Shown one piece after another: positions 26,950-35,459 of a stretch of 64,000 bases of DNA (the first letter of the stretch is position 1; each line of letters opens with the position of its first letter). The DNA is from Clostridia bacterium. GTDB lineage: Bacteria > Bacillota > Clostridia > Christensenellales > SZUA-584. The notes beneath the pieces were generated by a model that did no database searches, was not told where the DNA came from, and was given only the letters and a program-made list of their open reading frames with translations. The stretch lies in contig QKIQ01000067.1 of NCBI GenBank assembly GCA_003249555.1, forward strand, positions 50,665 through 114,664, written 5' to 3'. A program made the translations under genes and the position numbers.

Positions 26950-27969
26950 TTGAATGAAATTACGCAGAGCCGGGACGATGAACTTCGGGGAAAGACAAAA
27001 ACGGCCGAAAAAAAGAAAAAAAGGATACCCGTAGCGGCAGCCATTGTCATTGATTTGATTATCGCCGCATTGGCGATGTATATTTTTTCGCTTTACTATT
27101 TTCTGCTGCCTCAGGATTTAAGCGAAAATGCGCAGATGTTGCCAGTGAAGACCGGCAACGCGCCTAAAGCGACAGCCTCTGAAGAGGAGCCTGCGCTGAC
27201 GGCAGTTCAGGATGATTCCATGTGGGGAGAAAAATTCCCGGGGCTTTTTACAAACGGCGCAGTAGAAAAAACCGAAAACTCTTATAAAAGCGCCAATATC
27301 AGCATCACCATAGAGAAGTATCAATCGGATGGCATTGCCTATTATGTTTCAGACATTTATCTTAAGGACATCGCGTTTTTTAAGACGGCTTTTGCCAAAG
27401 GCAAGTACGGCAAGGGACTGCACGATGGGACAGATGTCATCGCGGCTCAGAATAATGCGATACTCGCGATCAACGGCGATTACTATGGCAGCAACGCAGG
27501 GCCTGTGGTGCGAAACGGTGTGCTGTATCGCGAAGAGACATATAAGGATGTGCTGGTGATGAATAACGACGGCAGCATGCAGACGCTGACAGCTTCTGAG
27601 TTTGATATGAAAAGAATTAAAACGGAAGGCGCGTATCAGATATGGACTTTTGGCCCCATGCTGCTTAAAGACGGCCAATCCATGACCAAATTCAACTCGG
27701 ACCTGACACGCGCAAACCCGCGTACGGCGATCGGCTATTACGAGCCCGGTCACTACTGCTTTGTGGTGGCAGACGGACGTCAGCCGGGATATTCCAACGG
27801 CATGACGCTTCAGCAGTTATCTCAGCTCTTTTATCGCCTCGGATGCGCCGCTGCCTATAATCTGGACGGCGGACAGTCCTCTGAAATGGTGTTTCTTGAC
27901 GGTTTTGTTAACCAACCATATAAAGGCGGGCGCAGTGTCAGCGATATCGTTTTTATTGCGGATGAATAA
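26950..27969 (+). CDS. Membrane-anchored phosphodiester glycosidase (NAGPA domain), second copy
   Basis: This protein of about 339 residues is a paralogue of the product of 10360-11406. It shares the basic N-terminus, one membrane anchor (IVIDLIIAALAMYIFSLYYF), a linker and the NAGPA domain. Shared blocks are GKYGKGLHDGTD, AINGDYYGSNAGPVVRNGV, YQIWTFGPMLLKDG, GHYCFVVADGRQPGYSNG and YNLDGGQSSEM. The start is uncertain: TTG at 26950 follows GAGGA by 9 nt, while TTG at 26941 sits too close to it. A small two-helix membrane protein gene follows after 10 bp, the same arrangement as the first copy. Confidence 0.87.
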   Translation: MNEITQSRDDELRGKTKTAEKKKKRIPVAAAIVIDLIIAALAMYIFSLYYFLLPQDLSENAQMLPVKTGNAPKATASEEEPALTAVQDDSMWGEKFPGLFTNGAVEKTENSYKSANISITIEKYQSDGIAYYVSDIYLKDIAFFKTAFAKGKYGKGLHDGTDVIAAQNNAILAINGDYYGSNAGPVVRNGVLYREETYKDVLVMNNDGSMQTLTASEFDMKRIKTEGAYQIWTFGPMLLKDGQSMTKFNSDLTRANPRTAIGYYEPGHYCFVVADGRQPGYSNGMTLQQLSQLFYRLGCAAAYNLDGGQSSEMVFLDGFVNQPYKGGRSVSDIVFIADE

Positions 27970-27979
27970 GGAGAAGATT

Positions 27980-28168
27980 ATGGTCAAAAAGCTCATTCCC
28001 CATATTTGCATCATTCTTTCGGTTATGCTGCTCACGTTTTATGTCGTGGATAAGTTTAACCCGGGTATGAACTTTGTGGGTAACAATTTCTTTAAAATGC
28101 TGCTGGTGCTGGGTGGCATTGCGGCGATCATTACCGCCGGATTTTTGATAGCGGCGAACAGAAAATAA
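27980..28168 (+). CDS. Small two-helix membrane protein paired with phosphodiester glycosidase, second copy
   Basis: This 62-residue protein begins MVKKLIPHICIILSVML after AAGGAGA. Two membrane helices are predicted (about 5-25 and 38-58). It aligns with the 70-residue protein at 10151-10363 over the first helix and loop: IPHICIILSV with LPHVPMIFSV, and DKFNPGMNFVGN with DEYNPTMKFVSN. The conserved D..NP.M.FV loop lies between the helices. I know no named family. The tight pairing with the glycosidase in both copies suggests a functional partner (inference). Confidence 0.75.
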   Translation: MVKKLIPHICIILSVMLLTFYVVDKFNPGMNFVGNNFFKMLLVLGGIAAIITAGFLIAANRK

Positions 28169-28585
28169 TAAGAGAGCGTAGACACATTTTTTTTGCTTCA
28201 AGCGGATGTTTCTGTGTTCTCAAACGGCCGCTTTATACGAGATGGCATGTGTTTTTATGCATTTTGTTCATTTATTGTATCCGAACCCGTAACGAATTCT
28301 CGTTTGTTAATGATATATGTGCTTATAATAGAAAATCACCAAAATTAAAAATAGCCGAAAAAATGGGGACAAACCTGCAAACATTGTGAAATAATAAGCA
28401 ATCAAAGTATTTACTGATACGCTGTTTAGATGGTATAATTGAAAAATACGCAGGAATTAAAAAAAAAACTTTCATTAGGGGATTCATTTTTAGGAAAAAA
28501 ACAGTTATAATAAGAGTACTACGGTTTTCTAACGAATCAAAAGGAAATTTTGATTTTTAAAAAATTCAAAAATGAGGTGAGAGTT
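28169..28585 (+). other. Long AT-rich leader region of pckG
   Basis: This 417-bp stretch has no convincing gene. It contains a promoter (listed separately), a run of nine A and several further TATAAT-like boxes (about 28324 and 28507). A CTGCAAACATTGTGAA motif near 28375 resembles one arm of the 25593-25631 repeat. The untranslated leader from the main promoter would be about 140 nt. Confidence 0.5.
28410..28439 (+). promoter_or_regulatory. Likely promoter of pckG
   Basis: TTTACT (28410-28415), 18-bp spacer, TATAAT (28434-28439). Confidence 0.5.
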
Positions 28586-30388
28586 ATGACAACGAACAAA
28601 AAACTTTTGGCATGGATAGACGAAGTGGCCGATCTGTGCCAGCCGGACCAGGTTTACTGGTGCGACGGATCCGAAGAAGAAAATGAGAGATTATTTCAAG
28701 AGATGGTAGACTCCGGTGCGACGATAAAGCTGGATGAGAAAAAGCGCCCGGGAAGCTATCTGTTCCGCAGCGACCCGTCCGACGTGGCGCGCGTTGAGAA
28801 CAGAACGTTTATATCTTCCAGAAAAGAAGAAGATGCCGGCCCTACGAACAACTGGATTGATCCCGATGAATTAAAAAAGACAATGACGTCGCTTTACAAG
28901 GGCTGCATGAAGGGAAGAACGCTATACGTGATTCCGTTCTCAATGGGCCCGATAGGCTCTCCGATTTCTAAAATTGGCATAGAAATCACGGACAGCCCTT
29001 ATGTTGTGACAAATATGCGCGTTATGACCCGCATGGGTCAAGCGGTGCTCGATGTGCTGGGCGACGGCGAGTTTGTACCGTGCCTGCATTCTGTGGGAGC
29101 GCCCTTAGAAGAAGGCCAGAAGGATGTGCCGTGGCCGTGCGCACCGATTGAAGAAAAATATATCAGCCATTTCCCCGAAGACAGAATGATCTGGTCTTAC
29201 GGTTCCGGTTACGGCGGCAACGCGCTGCTCGGCAAAAAGTGCTTCGCGCTGCGTATCGCTTCCGTGCAGGCAAGAGACGAGGGATGGATGGCTGAGCACA
29301 TGCTGATCCTCAAACTGACCAGCCCTGAGGGCAAGGTGAAATATGTGACAGGTGCTTTCCCGAGCGCTTGCGGCAAAACAAACCTCGCCATGCTGATTCC
29401 CACAATTCCCGGTTGGAAGGTAGAGACCATCGGGGACGATATCGCATGGATGAAGTTCGGCGAAGACGGACGTCTGTACGCCATCAATCCAGAATACGGA
29501 TTTTTCGGCGTGGCGCCCGGTACGTCGATGGATTCCAACCCCAACGCCATGCACAGCACTGATAAGAATTCGATATTCACAAACGTTGCACTGACAGACG
29601 ACGGGGATGTGTGGTGGGAAGGCATCGGTTACGACGCGCCGGATCACCTGATCGACTGGAAGGGCAAAGACTGGGCGCCGGGTTCCGAGACGCCTTCTGC
29701 TCATCCCAATGCGCGTTTTACAGCGCCTGCAGGGCAGTGCCCCGCGATTGCGCCTGAATGGGAAGATCCCAAGGGTGTGCCGATCGATGCGATACTCATT
29801 GGCGGACGTCGTCCGAGCACGATTCCGCTTGTTCATGAAAGCTTTAACTGGCAGCACGGTGTGTTCCTCGGCTCCATCATGGGTTCCGAGATAACAGCTG
29901 CGGCTATTTCCGCGAAGATCGGTCAGGTTCGCCGCGATCCGTTTGCCATGCTTCCGTTCATTGGCTACAACGTCTGCGATTACTTGCAGCACTGGCTTGA
30001 AATCGGTGAAGCGACGGATGCCGATAAGCTGCCGAAAATCTTCTACGTCAACTGGTTCCGTAAGGACAAAGACGGCAAGTGGCTGTGGCCGGGATTCGGT
30101 GAGAACAGCCGCGTGCTCAAATGGATTTTCGAGCGTGTGGACGGCACGGGCAAAGCGGACAAGACAGCCATCGGCTATATGCCTTCAAAGGACGCTCTGG
30201 ATATATCCGGGCTTGATGTCAGCGAAGCTGATATGGCTGAACTGCTCAAAATTGAGAAGGACGAATGGCTTGCTGAAGTTGAATCAATCAAAGATCATTA
30301 TGCCAAGTACAACGATCAGGCTAAGAAAATGCCCAAGGCTCTGGAAGACGAATTGGCAGCTCTCGAAGCGAGAATCAGCAGTCTGTAG
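28586..30388 (+). CDS. pckG: Phosphoenolpyruvate carboxykinase (GTP)
   Basis: This 600-residue enzyme interconverts oxaloacetate and PEP with GTP/GDP (or ITP). The nucleotide P-loop is [11 protein letters not shown] (near 265), followed by the metal site [20 protein letters not shown]. The N-terminal [19 protein letters not shown] and the central GSEITAAA are GTP-class motifs, distinct from the ATP-dependent PckA. The ATG at 28586 follows GAGGTGAGAG; the frame runs 36 bp further upstream without a ribosome site. In anaerobes it often works toward oxaloacetate formation. A strong terminator follows. Confidence 0.96.
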   Translation: MTTNKKLLAWIDEVADLCQPDQVYWCDGSEEENERLFQEMVDSGATIKLDEKKRPGSYLFRSDPSDVARVENRTFISSRKEEDAGPTNNWIDPDELKKTMTSLYKGCMKGRTLYVIPFSMGPIGSPISKIGIEITDSPYVVTNMRVMTRMGQAVLDVLGDGEFVPCLHSVGAPLEEGQKDVPWPCAPIEEKYISHFPEDRMIWSYGSGYGGNALLGKKCFALRIASVQARDEGWMAEHMLILKLTSPEGKVKYVTGAFPSACGKTNLAMLIPTIPGWKVETIGDDIAWMKFGEDGRLYAINPEYGFFGVAPGTSMDSNPNAMHSTDKNSIFTNVALTDDGDVWWEGIGYDAPDHLIDWKGKDWAPGSETPSAHPNARFTAPAGQCPAIAPEWEDPKGVPIDAILIGGRRPSTIPLVHESFNWQHGVFLGSIMGSEITAAAISAKIGQVRRDPFAMLPFIGYNVCDYLQHWLEIGEATDADKLPKIFYVNWFRKDKDGKWLWPGFGENSRVLKWIFERVDGTGKADKTAIGYMPSKDALDISGLDVSEADMAELLKIEKDEWLAEVESIKDHYAKYNDQAKKMPKALEDELAALEARISSL

Positions 30389-30420
30389 GTCGCCTGTAAA
30401 GTTTCGTTTTAAACGTGAAG

Positions 30421-30456
30421 GTCGGTATCATTTATTTGATGCCGGCTTTTTTTTTA
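30421..30456 (+). terminator. Terminator of pckG
   Basis: Hairpin GTCGGTATCA / TGATGCCGGC with a six-base loop, followed by nine T. Confidence 0.88.
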
Positions 30457-30552
30457 CGTCAAACCGTTAAAAAAGCCAATGTTGCAAATTTCCTCTTGCT
30501 ATTATGTGTAATTAATGGCTTAATGAAACTATATAGGTGGAGGGATACATTT

Positions 30553-30741
30553 ATGACTGTAATTACGAAACGAGGCCGCGTATATAAAATGGTCGGCACA
30601 TGGGACGGTGATCTGGTGTTCGCGCCGGAAGACGGGCTGGACGATCAGGTCATGATCTATTCGAAGGATGAGGTCGATGAACTGCTGAAGCAGGGCAAGT
30701 TTTATGATGTGACAACAGGGCAGAGTGCCTATCCAAACTAA
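30553..30741 (+). CDS. Small conserved-looking protein, unknown function
   Basis: This 62-residue soluble protein has a good ribosome site (GGTGGAGGG, about 9 nt before the ATG). It is acidic, with a beta-rich front (ITKRGRVYKMVGTWDGDLVF) and a helical end (SKDEVDELLKQGKFYDV). I do not recognise the family. It lies between the pckG terminator and a CDF transporter gene and is probably transcribed alone. Confidence 0.6.
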   Translation: MTVITKRGRVYKMVGTWDGDLVFAPEDGLDDQVMIYSKDEVDELLKQGKFYDVTTGQSAYPN

Positions 30742-30772
30742 AAGATTGATCATAAACTAAGTGCAATTTTCC

Positions 30773-30807
30773 CATATCAATACGTTCTGTGGGCATATCA
30801 TTACGTT
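30773..30807 (+). repeat. Two direct repeats with 21-bp period upstream of a CDF gene
   Basis: CATATCAATACGTT (30773-30786) and CATATCATTACGTT (30794-30807) differ at one of 14 positions. They start 21 bp apart, two turns of the helix, so a protein could bind both on one face. This is operator-like, in the intergenic region before a manganese-type CDF gene. Confidence 0.5.
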
Positions 30808-30982
30808 TTACTAATCGGAGCCAGCTATTATATTATATCCAATGTACTTTCGTGATGAGTTTTTGTCTTTGATTTTTTGCGTATAATTGCTATCATAGTC
30901 TTGCGCGGCATAATGATGCAGTATGTTTTTATGTGTTTTATAAAAGCGAGGCTTTCTTTGGTGATTGAATGAGGTAATGAAC

Positions 30983-31888
30983 GTGCAAAAAGACGAGGGC
31001 GTGAGAATTATCACGATCTGCTTTATCGGCAATATCATATTGCTGCTGCTCAAGGGCACGGTGGGCTTTTGGGTAGGCAGCGAAGCGCTCAAGGCCGATG
31101 CGTTTAACTCGGCGGGCGATGTCATCAATACCGTCGTGGTGCTGTTGGGGCTGCGTTATGCGCTAAGGCCCAAAGATAAAACCCATCATTATGGCCACGG
31201 CAAGATGGAAGCGCTTGTGTCGTTGCTTGTCGGCGTGGTTGTCGCTGCGGCCACGGGATACATCGTGTACGAAGCGGTGAGCGCGATTGTGAAGGGAGAA
31301 ACAGGACAGCCCAGCGTTTATGCGCTAGGGGCGGCGCTTGTGTCCATCGCAGTAAAAGCTGTGATGTTCAAGATCACGTATTCGGCTGCTAAACGCCTGA
31401 ACTCTATTGCTGTGATGACGAACGCGATGGACCACCGCAACGACCTTTTTGCGACATCCGGAGCGGCTTTGGCGATCGGACTGTCCTTTGTCGGTCAGTT
31501 TTTTGGGATAAACGCTTTTACTGTTTATTCGGAACCCATCGTGGCCATACTCATCTGCGGTGTCATTATCAAAACCGCCGTATCCATTATCACACAAGCC
31601 AGCCAGATGCTGCTGGACGCAGCGCCCGATGACGAGACGATGCAAACGATGCAACAGCTTGCTGCTTCGGCAGCCGGTGTGAAAGCGTTAAGCTGGCTCA
31701 AATGCCGCCGCATGGGGCGCGGGCTGCTTGTGGACGCTGCCATTGAGGTCAGCGGCAGCATCAGCGTGAGCGAGGGACATACGATTGCCGACGCGGCGCG
31801 AGACGCCATCCGCGGCGTGTTTCCGGAGGTCATCGATGTGGTGGTTCACGTTAATCCGGCAAAAGCGGATGATTCAGGTAAATTATAA
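30983..31888 (+). CDS. Cation diffusion facilitator, probable Mn2+ type
   Basis: This CDF transporter of about 301 residues has six membrane helices and a C-terminal cytoplasmic domain ending VVVHVNPAKADD. The metal site has FNSAGD in helix 2 and MDHRND in helix 5. Replacing the helix 5 HxxxD by DxxxD is the mark of manganese-exporting CDFs (MneP/MntE-like), unlike the HxxxD-type CDF at 8244-9179. The start is uncertain: GTG 30983 sits 7 nt after GAGGT, while ATG 30977 and TTG 30965 are alternatives. Paired direct repeats upstream may be its operator. Confidence 0.87.
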   Translation: MQKDEGVRIITICFIGNIILLLLKGTVGFWVGSEALKADAFNSAGDVINTVVVLLGLRYALRPKDKTHHYGHGKMEALVSLLVGVVVAAATGYIVYEAVSAIVKGETGQPSVYALGAALVSIAVKAVMFKITYSAAKRLNSIAVMTNAMDHRNDLFATSGAALAIGLSFVGQFFGINAFTVYSEPIVAILICGVIIKTAVSIITQASQMLLDAAPDDETMQTMQQLAASAAGVKALSWLKCRRMGRGLLVDAAIEVSGSISVSEGHTIADAARDAIRGVFPEVIDVVVHVNPAKADDSGKL

Positions 31889-31981
31889 GATACTCTCAAG
31901 GTATAAAACGTTTGGATACAATCATATGCGTTCGCTTCTCCTAATATATTTATAAAAAAGCAAATAGGGGGAGGAACGGGT

Positions 31982-32947
31982 ATGCTGAAAAGAGCATTGG
32001 CCGCGCTGTTCGCGATATTCTTGGTTTTTGGACTGGTTGGATGCGGCGGCGCGAAGGATGAAGAACCATATGAAGAAATACCGGCGGCCAATATAGAGGA
32101 TACTGACGCCGATATGAGAGATACCATTCTTTATCTCGAGGACGATTACGGTTATATCGTGCCAGTGATGAAGCAGATAGAGTGGGTGGAAGGCATCGGC
32201 GCCGCCACCGTATCGCAGCTGATAGCGGATTCGAATGTGGATTCACAGTTGGAATACTTAGGGCTCAATCCGATACTTGCCGAGGGCACGGAGCTTAGCC
32301 TTTCAATTACGGAAGGCGTGGCCACAATCCAGCTCAGCAAAGGCGCATTGGCCGCGGAGGACGCGGTGGGCGAATTAAACAAAGTGGTGGCGCTTGTCAA
32401 CACATTAACCGAGTTCTCTACGATCGATAAGGTCAACATTCGTCAGGATGGCTGTGGGGATACGCTTCCGCTCGGTACGGATATCAGCGCGGCATTTGGT
32501 GCATTTGATTTAAATGTGATGAGCTCGCTGTCTGAACAAGACAAGGAGAACGCATCCAAACTGCTGCTTTATTTTGTGAACGAAGCGGAAACGGCCATAG
32601 TGCCAGTAACCAAATATGTGGGCGGTCAGGCGGATGCTTTTGCGGCAATGAGTGAGCTTGTGAAAGGCCCCGGAGAGGGCGGCCTTAGGAGCCCGTTCCC
32701 TGAAGGGACTGAGTTGCTCGGTGTGACGGTGGATGACAACGGCGTGGCTTCTGTCAACTTCTCCGAAGAGTTTAAAACCATTGGCGAAACGCCAGAGAGG
32801 GAAAAAGCGTTGATACGCTGCATCGTGCTGTCGCTGATGCAGTTTGACAATATCGACGAGGCGCGTATACTGGTGGATGGAAATGAATACTCATCCACAT
32901 CACAGACAACGATGGCAACACCGGAGTTTGTCAATACATTGGAATAA
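31982..32947 (+). CDS. gerM: GerM-like lipoprotein with two GerMN domains
   Basis: This 321-residue lipoprotein has a signal peptide that ends in the lipobox GLVGC (C21). Two GerMN domains follow (about 50-160 and 185-310). Each shows the pattern of LIAD/LVKGP followed by VTVDDNGVASVNFSEEF-like strands. GerM supports engulfment and spore assembly and germination in Bacillus. The gene order gerM-rph-rdgB-yfcE is the same as in Bacillus subtilis (gerM-rph-ysnA-ysnB), which supports the assignment. rph starts 15 bp after its stop. Confidence 0.88.
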   Translation: MLKRALAALFAIFLVFGLVGCGGAKDEEPYEEIPAANIEDTDADMRDTILYLEDDYGYIVPVMKQIEWVEGIGAATVSQLIADSNVDSQLEYLGLNPILAEGTELSLSITEGVATIQLSKGALAAEDAVGELNKVVALVNTLTEFSTIDKVNIRQDGCGDTLPLGTDISAAFGAFDLNVMSSLSEQDKENASKLLLYFVNEAETAIVPVTKYVGGQADAFAAMSELVKGPGEGGLRSPFPEGTELLGVTVDDNGVASVNFSEEFKTIGETPEREKALIRCIVLSLMQFDNIDEARILVDGNEYSSTSQTTMATPEFVNTLE

Positions 32948-32962
32948 AGGAATGATAAACAA

Positions 32963-33673
32963 ATGATAAGAGGAGATGGCCGTAAAGAAACGCAGCTTAG
33001 GCCGTTAACAATAAAAAAAGCTTATTTGAAAAACGCACACGGCAGCGCGCTCGTGTCTTGGGGCGGCACCACTGTGCTGTGCACGGCTATGTATGAGGCG
33101 GGTGTGCCGCCGTTTCTTGAGAACACGGGCAAGGGTTGGCTCACGGCGGAATATGCGATGCTGCCCGCGAGTACGCCGATGCGAAAGCCGCGAGAGACCA
33201 AACGGCCCGACGGGCGCAGTACCGAAATCGGGCGGCTGATCGGCCGCTGTCTGCGTTGCGCTGTGGATTTAAAACTGATGCCTGGAGTCACGATTCATAT
33301 CGACTGCGACGTGATGGACGCGGACGGGGGAACACGCACGGCAGGCATCACAGGCGGCTATGTGGCACTGTGCGAATGCGTGCAAAAAATGATCGCGGAC
33401 GGCGTGATTCAATCGTCCCCGGTGCTGAACGGTATTGCCGCTGTGAGCTGCGGTATTGTGGATGCGCAGTGTGTGCTGGATTTAAACTATGAGGAAGACA
33501 GTCGGGCGGCTGCGGATGTTAACGTGGTGATGTCGCATGGCGGCGGGTTTATCGAGGTTCAGGGTACAGGCGAAAAGCGCCCGATTCTGCCGGAGGAGTT
33601 CGGTGAGCTGCTCGGGTACGCAGCACAGGGCATCGCAGAGATACAAAAGATACAGGAGGCAGCGCTTACGTGA
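32963..33673 (+). CDS. rph: Ribonuclease PH
   Basis: This 236-residue phosphorolytic 3'-5' exoribonuclease trims tRNA 3' ends. Family motifs are RGDGRKETQLRPL, GSALVSWGGTTVLCTA, GKGWLTAEYAMLPAST, RSTEIGRLIGRCLR and the catalytic-site DCDVMDADGGTRTAGITG. SHGGGFIEVQGTGE near 193 is conserved. The start ATG 32963 has AAAGGAATGATAAAC upstream. Its stop overlaps the start of rdgB (TGATG). Confidence 0.96.
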   Translation: MIRGDGRKETQLRPLTIKKAYLKNAHGSALVSWGGTTVLCTAMYEAGVPPFLENTGKGWLTAEYAMLPASTPMRKPRETKRPDGRSTEIGRLIGRCLRCAVDLKLMPGVTIHIDCDVMDADGGTRTAGITGGYVALCECVQKMIADGVIQSSPVLNGIAAVSCGIVDAQCVLDLNYEEDSRAAADVNVVMSHGGGFIEVQGTGEKRPILPEEFGELLGYAAQGIAEIQKIQEAALT

Positions 33674-34251
33674 TGGGCAGACTGTTGATTGCGACGAACA
33701 ATCAGGGTAAGGTGAAGGAAATCAAAGCGATACTTGGCAACTTTTACGATGAGATTGTATCGCTGAAGGATGCGGGCATCGATCTGGAGGTCGTGGAAGA
33801 CGGAGACAGCTTCGAGGCCAACGCGGTAAAAAAAGCGCGAGAAGCAGCGCAGGTTGCCGGCTGCGACGCGCTGGCCGATGATTCGGGGCTTTGTGTCGAT
33901 GCGCTGGACGGTGCGCCGGGCGTTTACTCCGCAAGATATGCGGGCGAGAACGCGACAGACGAAGACAATAACGAAAAACTGCTAAAAAAACTGGAAGGTG
34001 TGACGGCCCGCGGCGCGCGCTTTGTGAGTGTGGTGGCGCTCGTGTCGGGCGATAATGTGACGACGGCATGCGGCGAGGTGTGCGGCGTGATTTCGCATGA
34101 GCCGTCGGGAAATGGCGGGTTTGGCTATGACCCGCTGTTTTTTGTACAGAAGCTGGGACAAACCTTTGCGGAAATTCCTTTGGAAATCAAGAACAGCCTG
34201 AGCCACCGTGCGCGTGCGCTTGAGGCGCTCAAACAAAAACTCGGGAAATGA
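33673..34251 (+). CDS. rdgB: XTP/dITP diphosphatase (RdgB/HAM1)
   Basis: This 192-residue enzyme removes non-canonical purine nucleotides such as dITP and XTP. Motifs are ATNNQGKVKEIKAIL, EDGDSFEANAVKKAR, DALADDSGLCVDALDGAPGVYSARY (in two parts) and GNGGFGYDPLFF. I start at ATG 33673, which overlaps the rph stop; an in-frame GTG lies one codon upstream. It overlaps yfcE by 4 bp. Confidence 0.96.
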   Translation: MGRLLIATNNQGKVKEIKAILGNFYDEIVSLKDAGIDLEVVEDGDSFEANAVKKAREAAQVAGCDALADDSGLCVDALDGAPGVYSARYAGENATDEDNNEKLLKKLEGVTARGARFVSVVALVSGDNVTTACGEVCGVISHEPSGNGGFGYDPLFFVQKLGQTFAEIPLEIKNSLSHRARALEALKQKLGK

Positions 34252-34721
34252 AAAAGATACTGATTATAAGCGATACACATGGTGTCAAGATCAAGATGTC
34301 CGCGGCTGTTCACCGCTTTTCGGATGTGGATATGATCGTTCATCTTGGGGACTACAGCCGCGATGCCGATTATATCCGCAAGCTGACGGACAAGCCTTTT
34401 TACAACGTGCGCGGCAACTGCGATTTAGGCTCGGCGGCGGAGGACGAGCTTTTGATATCCGTCGAAGGTGTGAAAATCCTTATGGTTCACGGGCATAGGC
34501 AACAAGTCAAATCCTCGCTGCTGGGGCTTTCGTTGTACGCGCAGGAAAAGGAAGCGGATGTCGCTCTTTTCGGGCACACGCATATTCCGACTGAGCAATA
34601 TCATCAGAACGTGCTGCTCTATAATCCGGGCAGCCTTGGTGAGCCGCGCGGCATGCGTCCGACGGTCGGCTTGATGAGTGTCGAACAAGGAACCGTGCGT
34701 GTTTCCACGGTGAAACTATAG
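34248..34721 (+). CDS. YfcE/MJ0936-family metallophosphodiesterase
   Basis: This 157-residue phosphodiesterase has the metallophosphatase motifs LIISDTHG, VHLGDYS, NVRGNCD, MVHGHRQ and FGHTHIP, which supply the two-metal site. Members hydrolyse phosphodiester substrates in vitro, but the cellular substrate is unsettled. It is the fourth gene of the gerM-rph-rdgB-yfcE cluster, overlapping rdgB by 4 bp. Confidence 0.93.
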   Translation: MKKILIISDTHGVKIKMSAAVHRFSDVDMIVHLGDYSRDADYIRKLTDKPFYNVRGNCDLGSAAEDELLISVEGVKILMVHGHRQQVKSSLLGLSLYAQEKEADVALFGHTHIPTEQYHQNVLLYNPGSLGEPRGMRPTVGLMSVEQGTVRVSTVKL

Positions 34722-34730
34722 GAGAAAAAA

Positions 34731-35198
34731 ATGATTCGTTATGATTCGGCGGTGCTGATAACCAAAAATGTTGAAGTCATGAAAAGCTTTTATGTAAATG
34801 TGCTGCGTCAGCCGCTTCGTTTTGATTTCGGCCGCTGCCAGATACTCGAGTGCGGCATCGCCATATGGGATATTGATGCGAATGACCCTGCTATGACGGC
34901 GCCCGGCATCGGCAAGGGACAAAACAGCCGCCTGGAGCTTTGCTTCGATACGGAGGAATTTGAGGAAGACGTGGCGCATATTATGTCGCACAACCCCAAG
35001 ATGCTTCATGGCGTGGCCGAAGAAGCGTGGGGACAGCGCACCATCCGCTTTTTTGACCCGGACGTCAACTTGATTGAGCTTGGTGAAAGCATCCCGTGCT
35101 TTTGCAGACGGTTTTACAGGGAAGGCATGGCGGTGCAGCAGGTGGCTCAGAAAACAGGTGTGGATATCGACAAGGTGAAGGAATACGTTGGCGTTTGA
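34731..35198 (+). CDS. VOC (glyoxalase/bleomycin resistance) superfamily protein
   Basis: This 155-residue protein has one VOC fold (about 1-122): SAVLITKNVEVMKSFYVNVL, then ELCFDTEEFEEDV and IRFFDPDVNLIELGESI. A C-terminal helical tail (MAVQQVAQKTGVDIDKVKEYV) resembles a short helix-turn-helix. Substrate unknown. It starts 9 bp after yfcE with ribosome site TAGGAG and could be the last gene of that operon. Confidence 0.88.
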   Translation: MIRYDSAVLITKNVEVMKSFYVNVLRQPLRFDFGRCQILECGIAIWDIDANDPAMTAPGIGKGQNSRLELCFDTEEFEEDVAHIMSHNPKMLHGVAEEAWGQRTIRFFDPDVNLIELGESIPCFCRRFYREGMAVQQVAQKTGVDIDKVKEYVGV

Positions 35199-35229
35199 CG
35201 CCGACGAACCGATAAATGATAATTCGCAC

Positions 35230-35252
35230 GGGCGGCCTGTGGTCGCCTTTTT
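35230..35252 (+). terminator. Terminator after the VOC gene
   Basis: Hairpin GGGCGgcctgtggtCGCCT followed by TTTTTCGGTTTTTT, closing the gerM-rph cluster. Confidence 0.6.
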
Positions 35253-35459
35253 CGGTTTTTTAAGATATCCGAAGGCAACCAACAATCATTGCGCTTAAAT
35301 CAATGCTAGGAATTTTCAGTTCGCTTAGCGGCCTCATTTCATTTACTTCCCGCGTTCTTTTTCATTTTACGCTATATTCTTTTTTTTACAGTGCGCAGTT
35401 CTACAATATATCAAGTGACAGTACCTATATAATATGCCCATCATAAAAAAAAGGGTCTG

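Noticed and set aside
26739..26957. 72-residue frame upstream of the second glycosidase
   Set aside because: No ribosome site, biased AT-driven composition, and it overlaps the probable start region of the glycosidase gene.
28985..29992. Long minus-strand frame antisense to pckG (295 residues)
   Set aside because: Shadow of a highly conserved gene caused by codon bias; no ribosome site or recognisable motifs.
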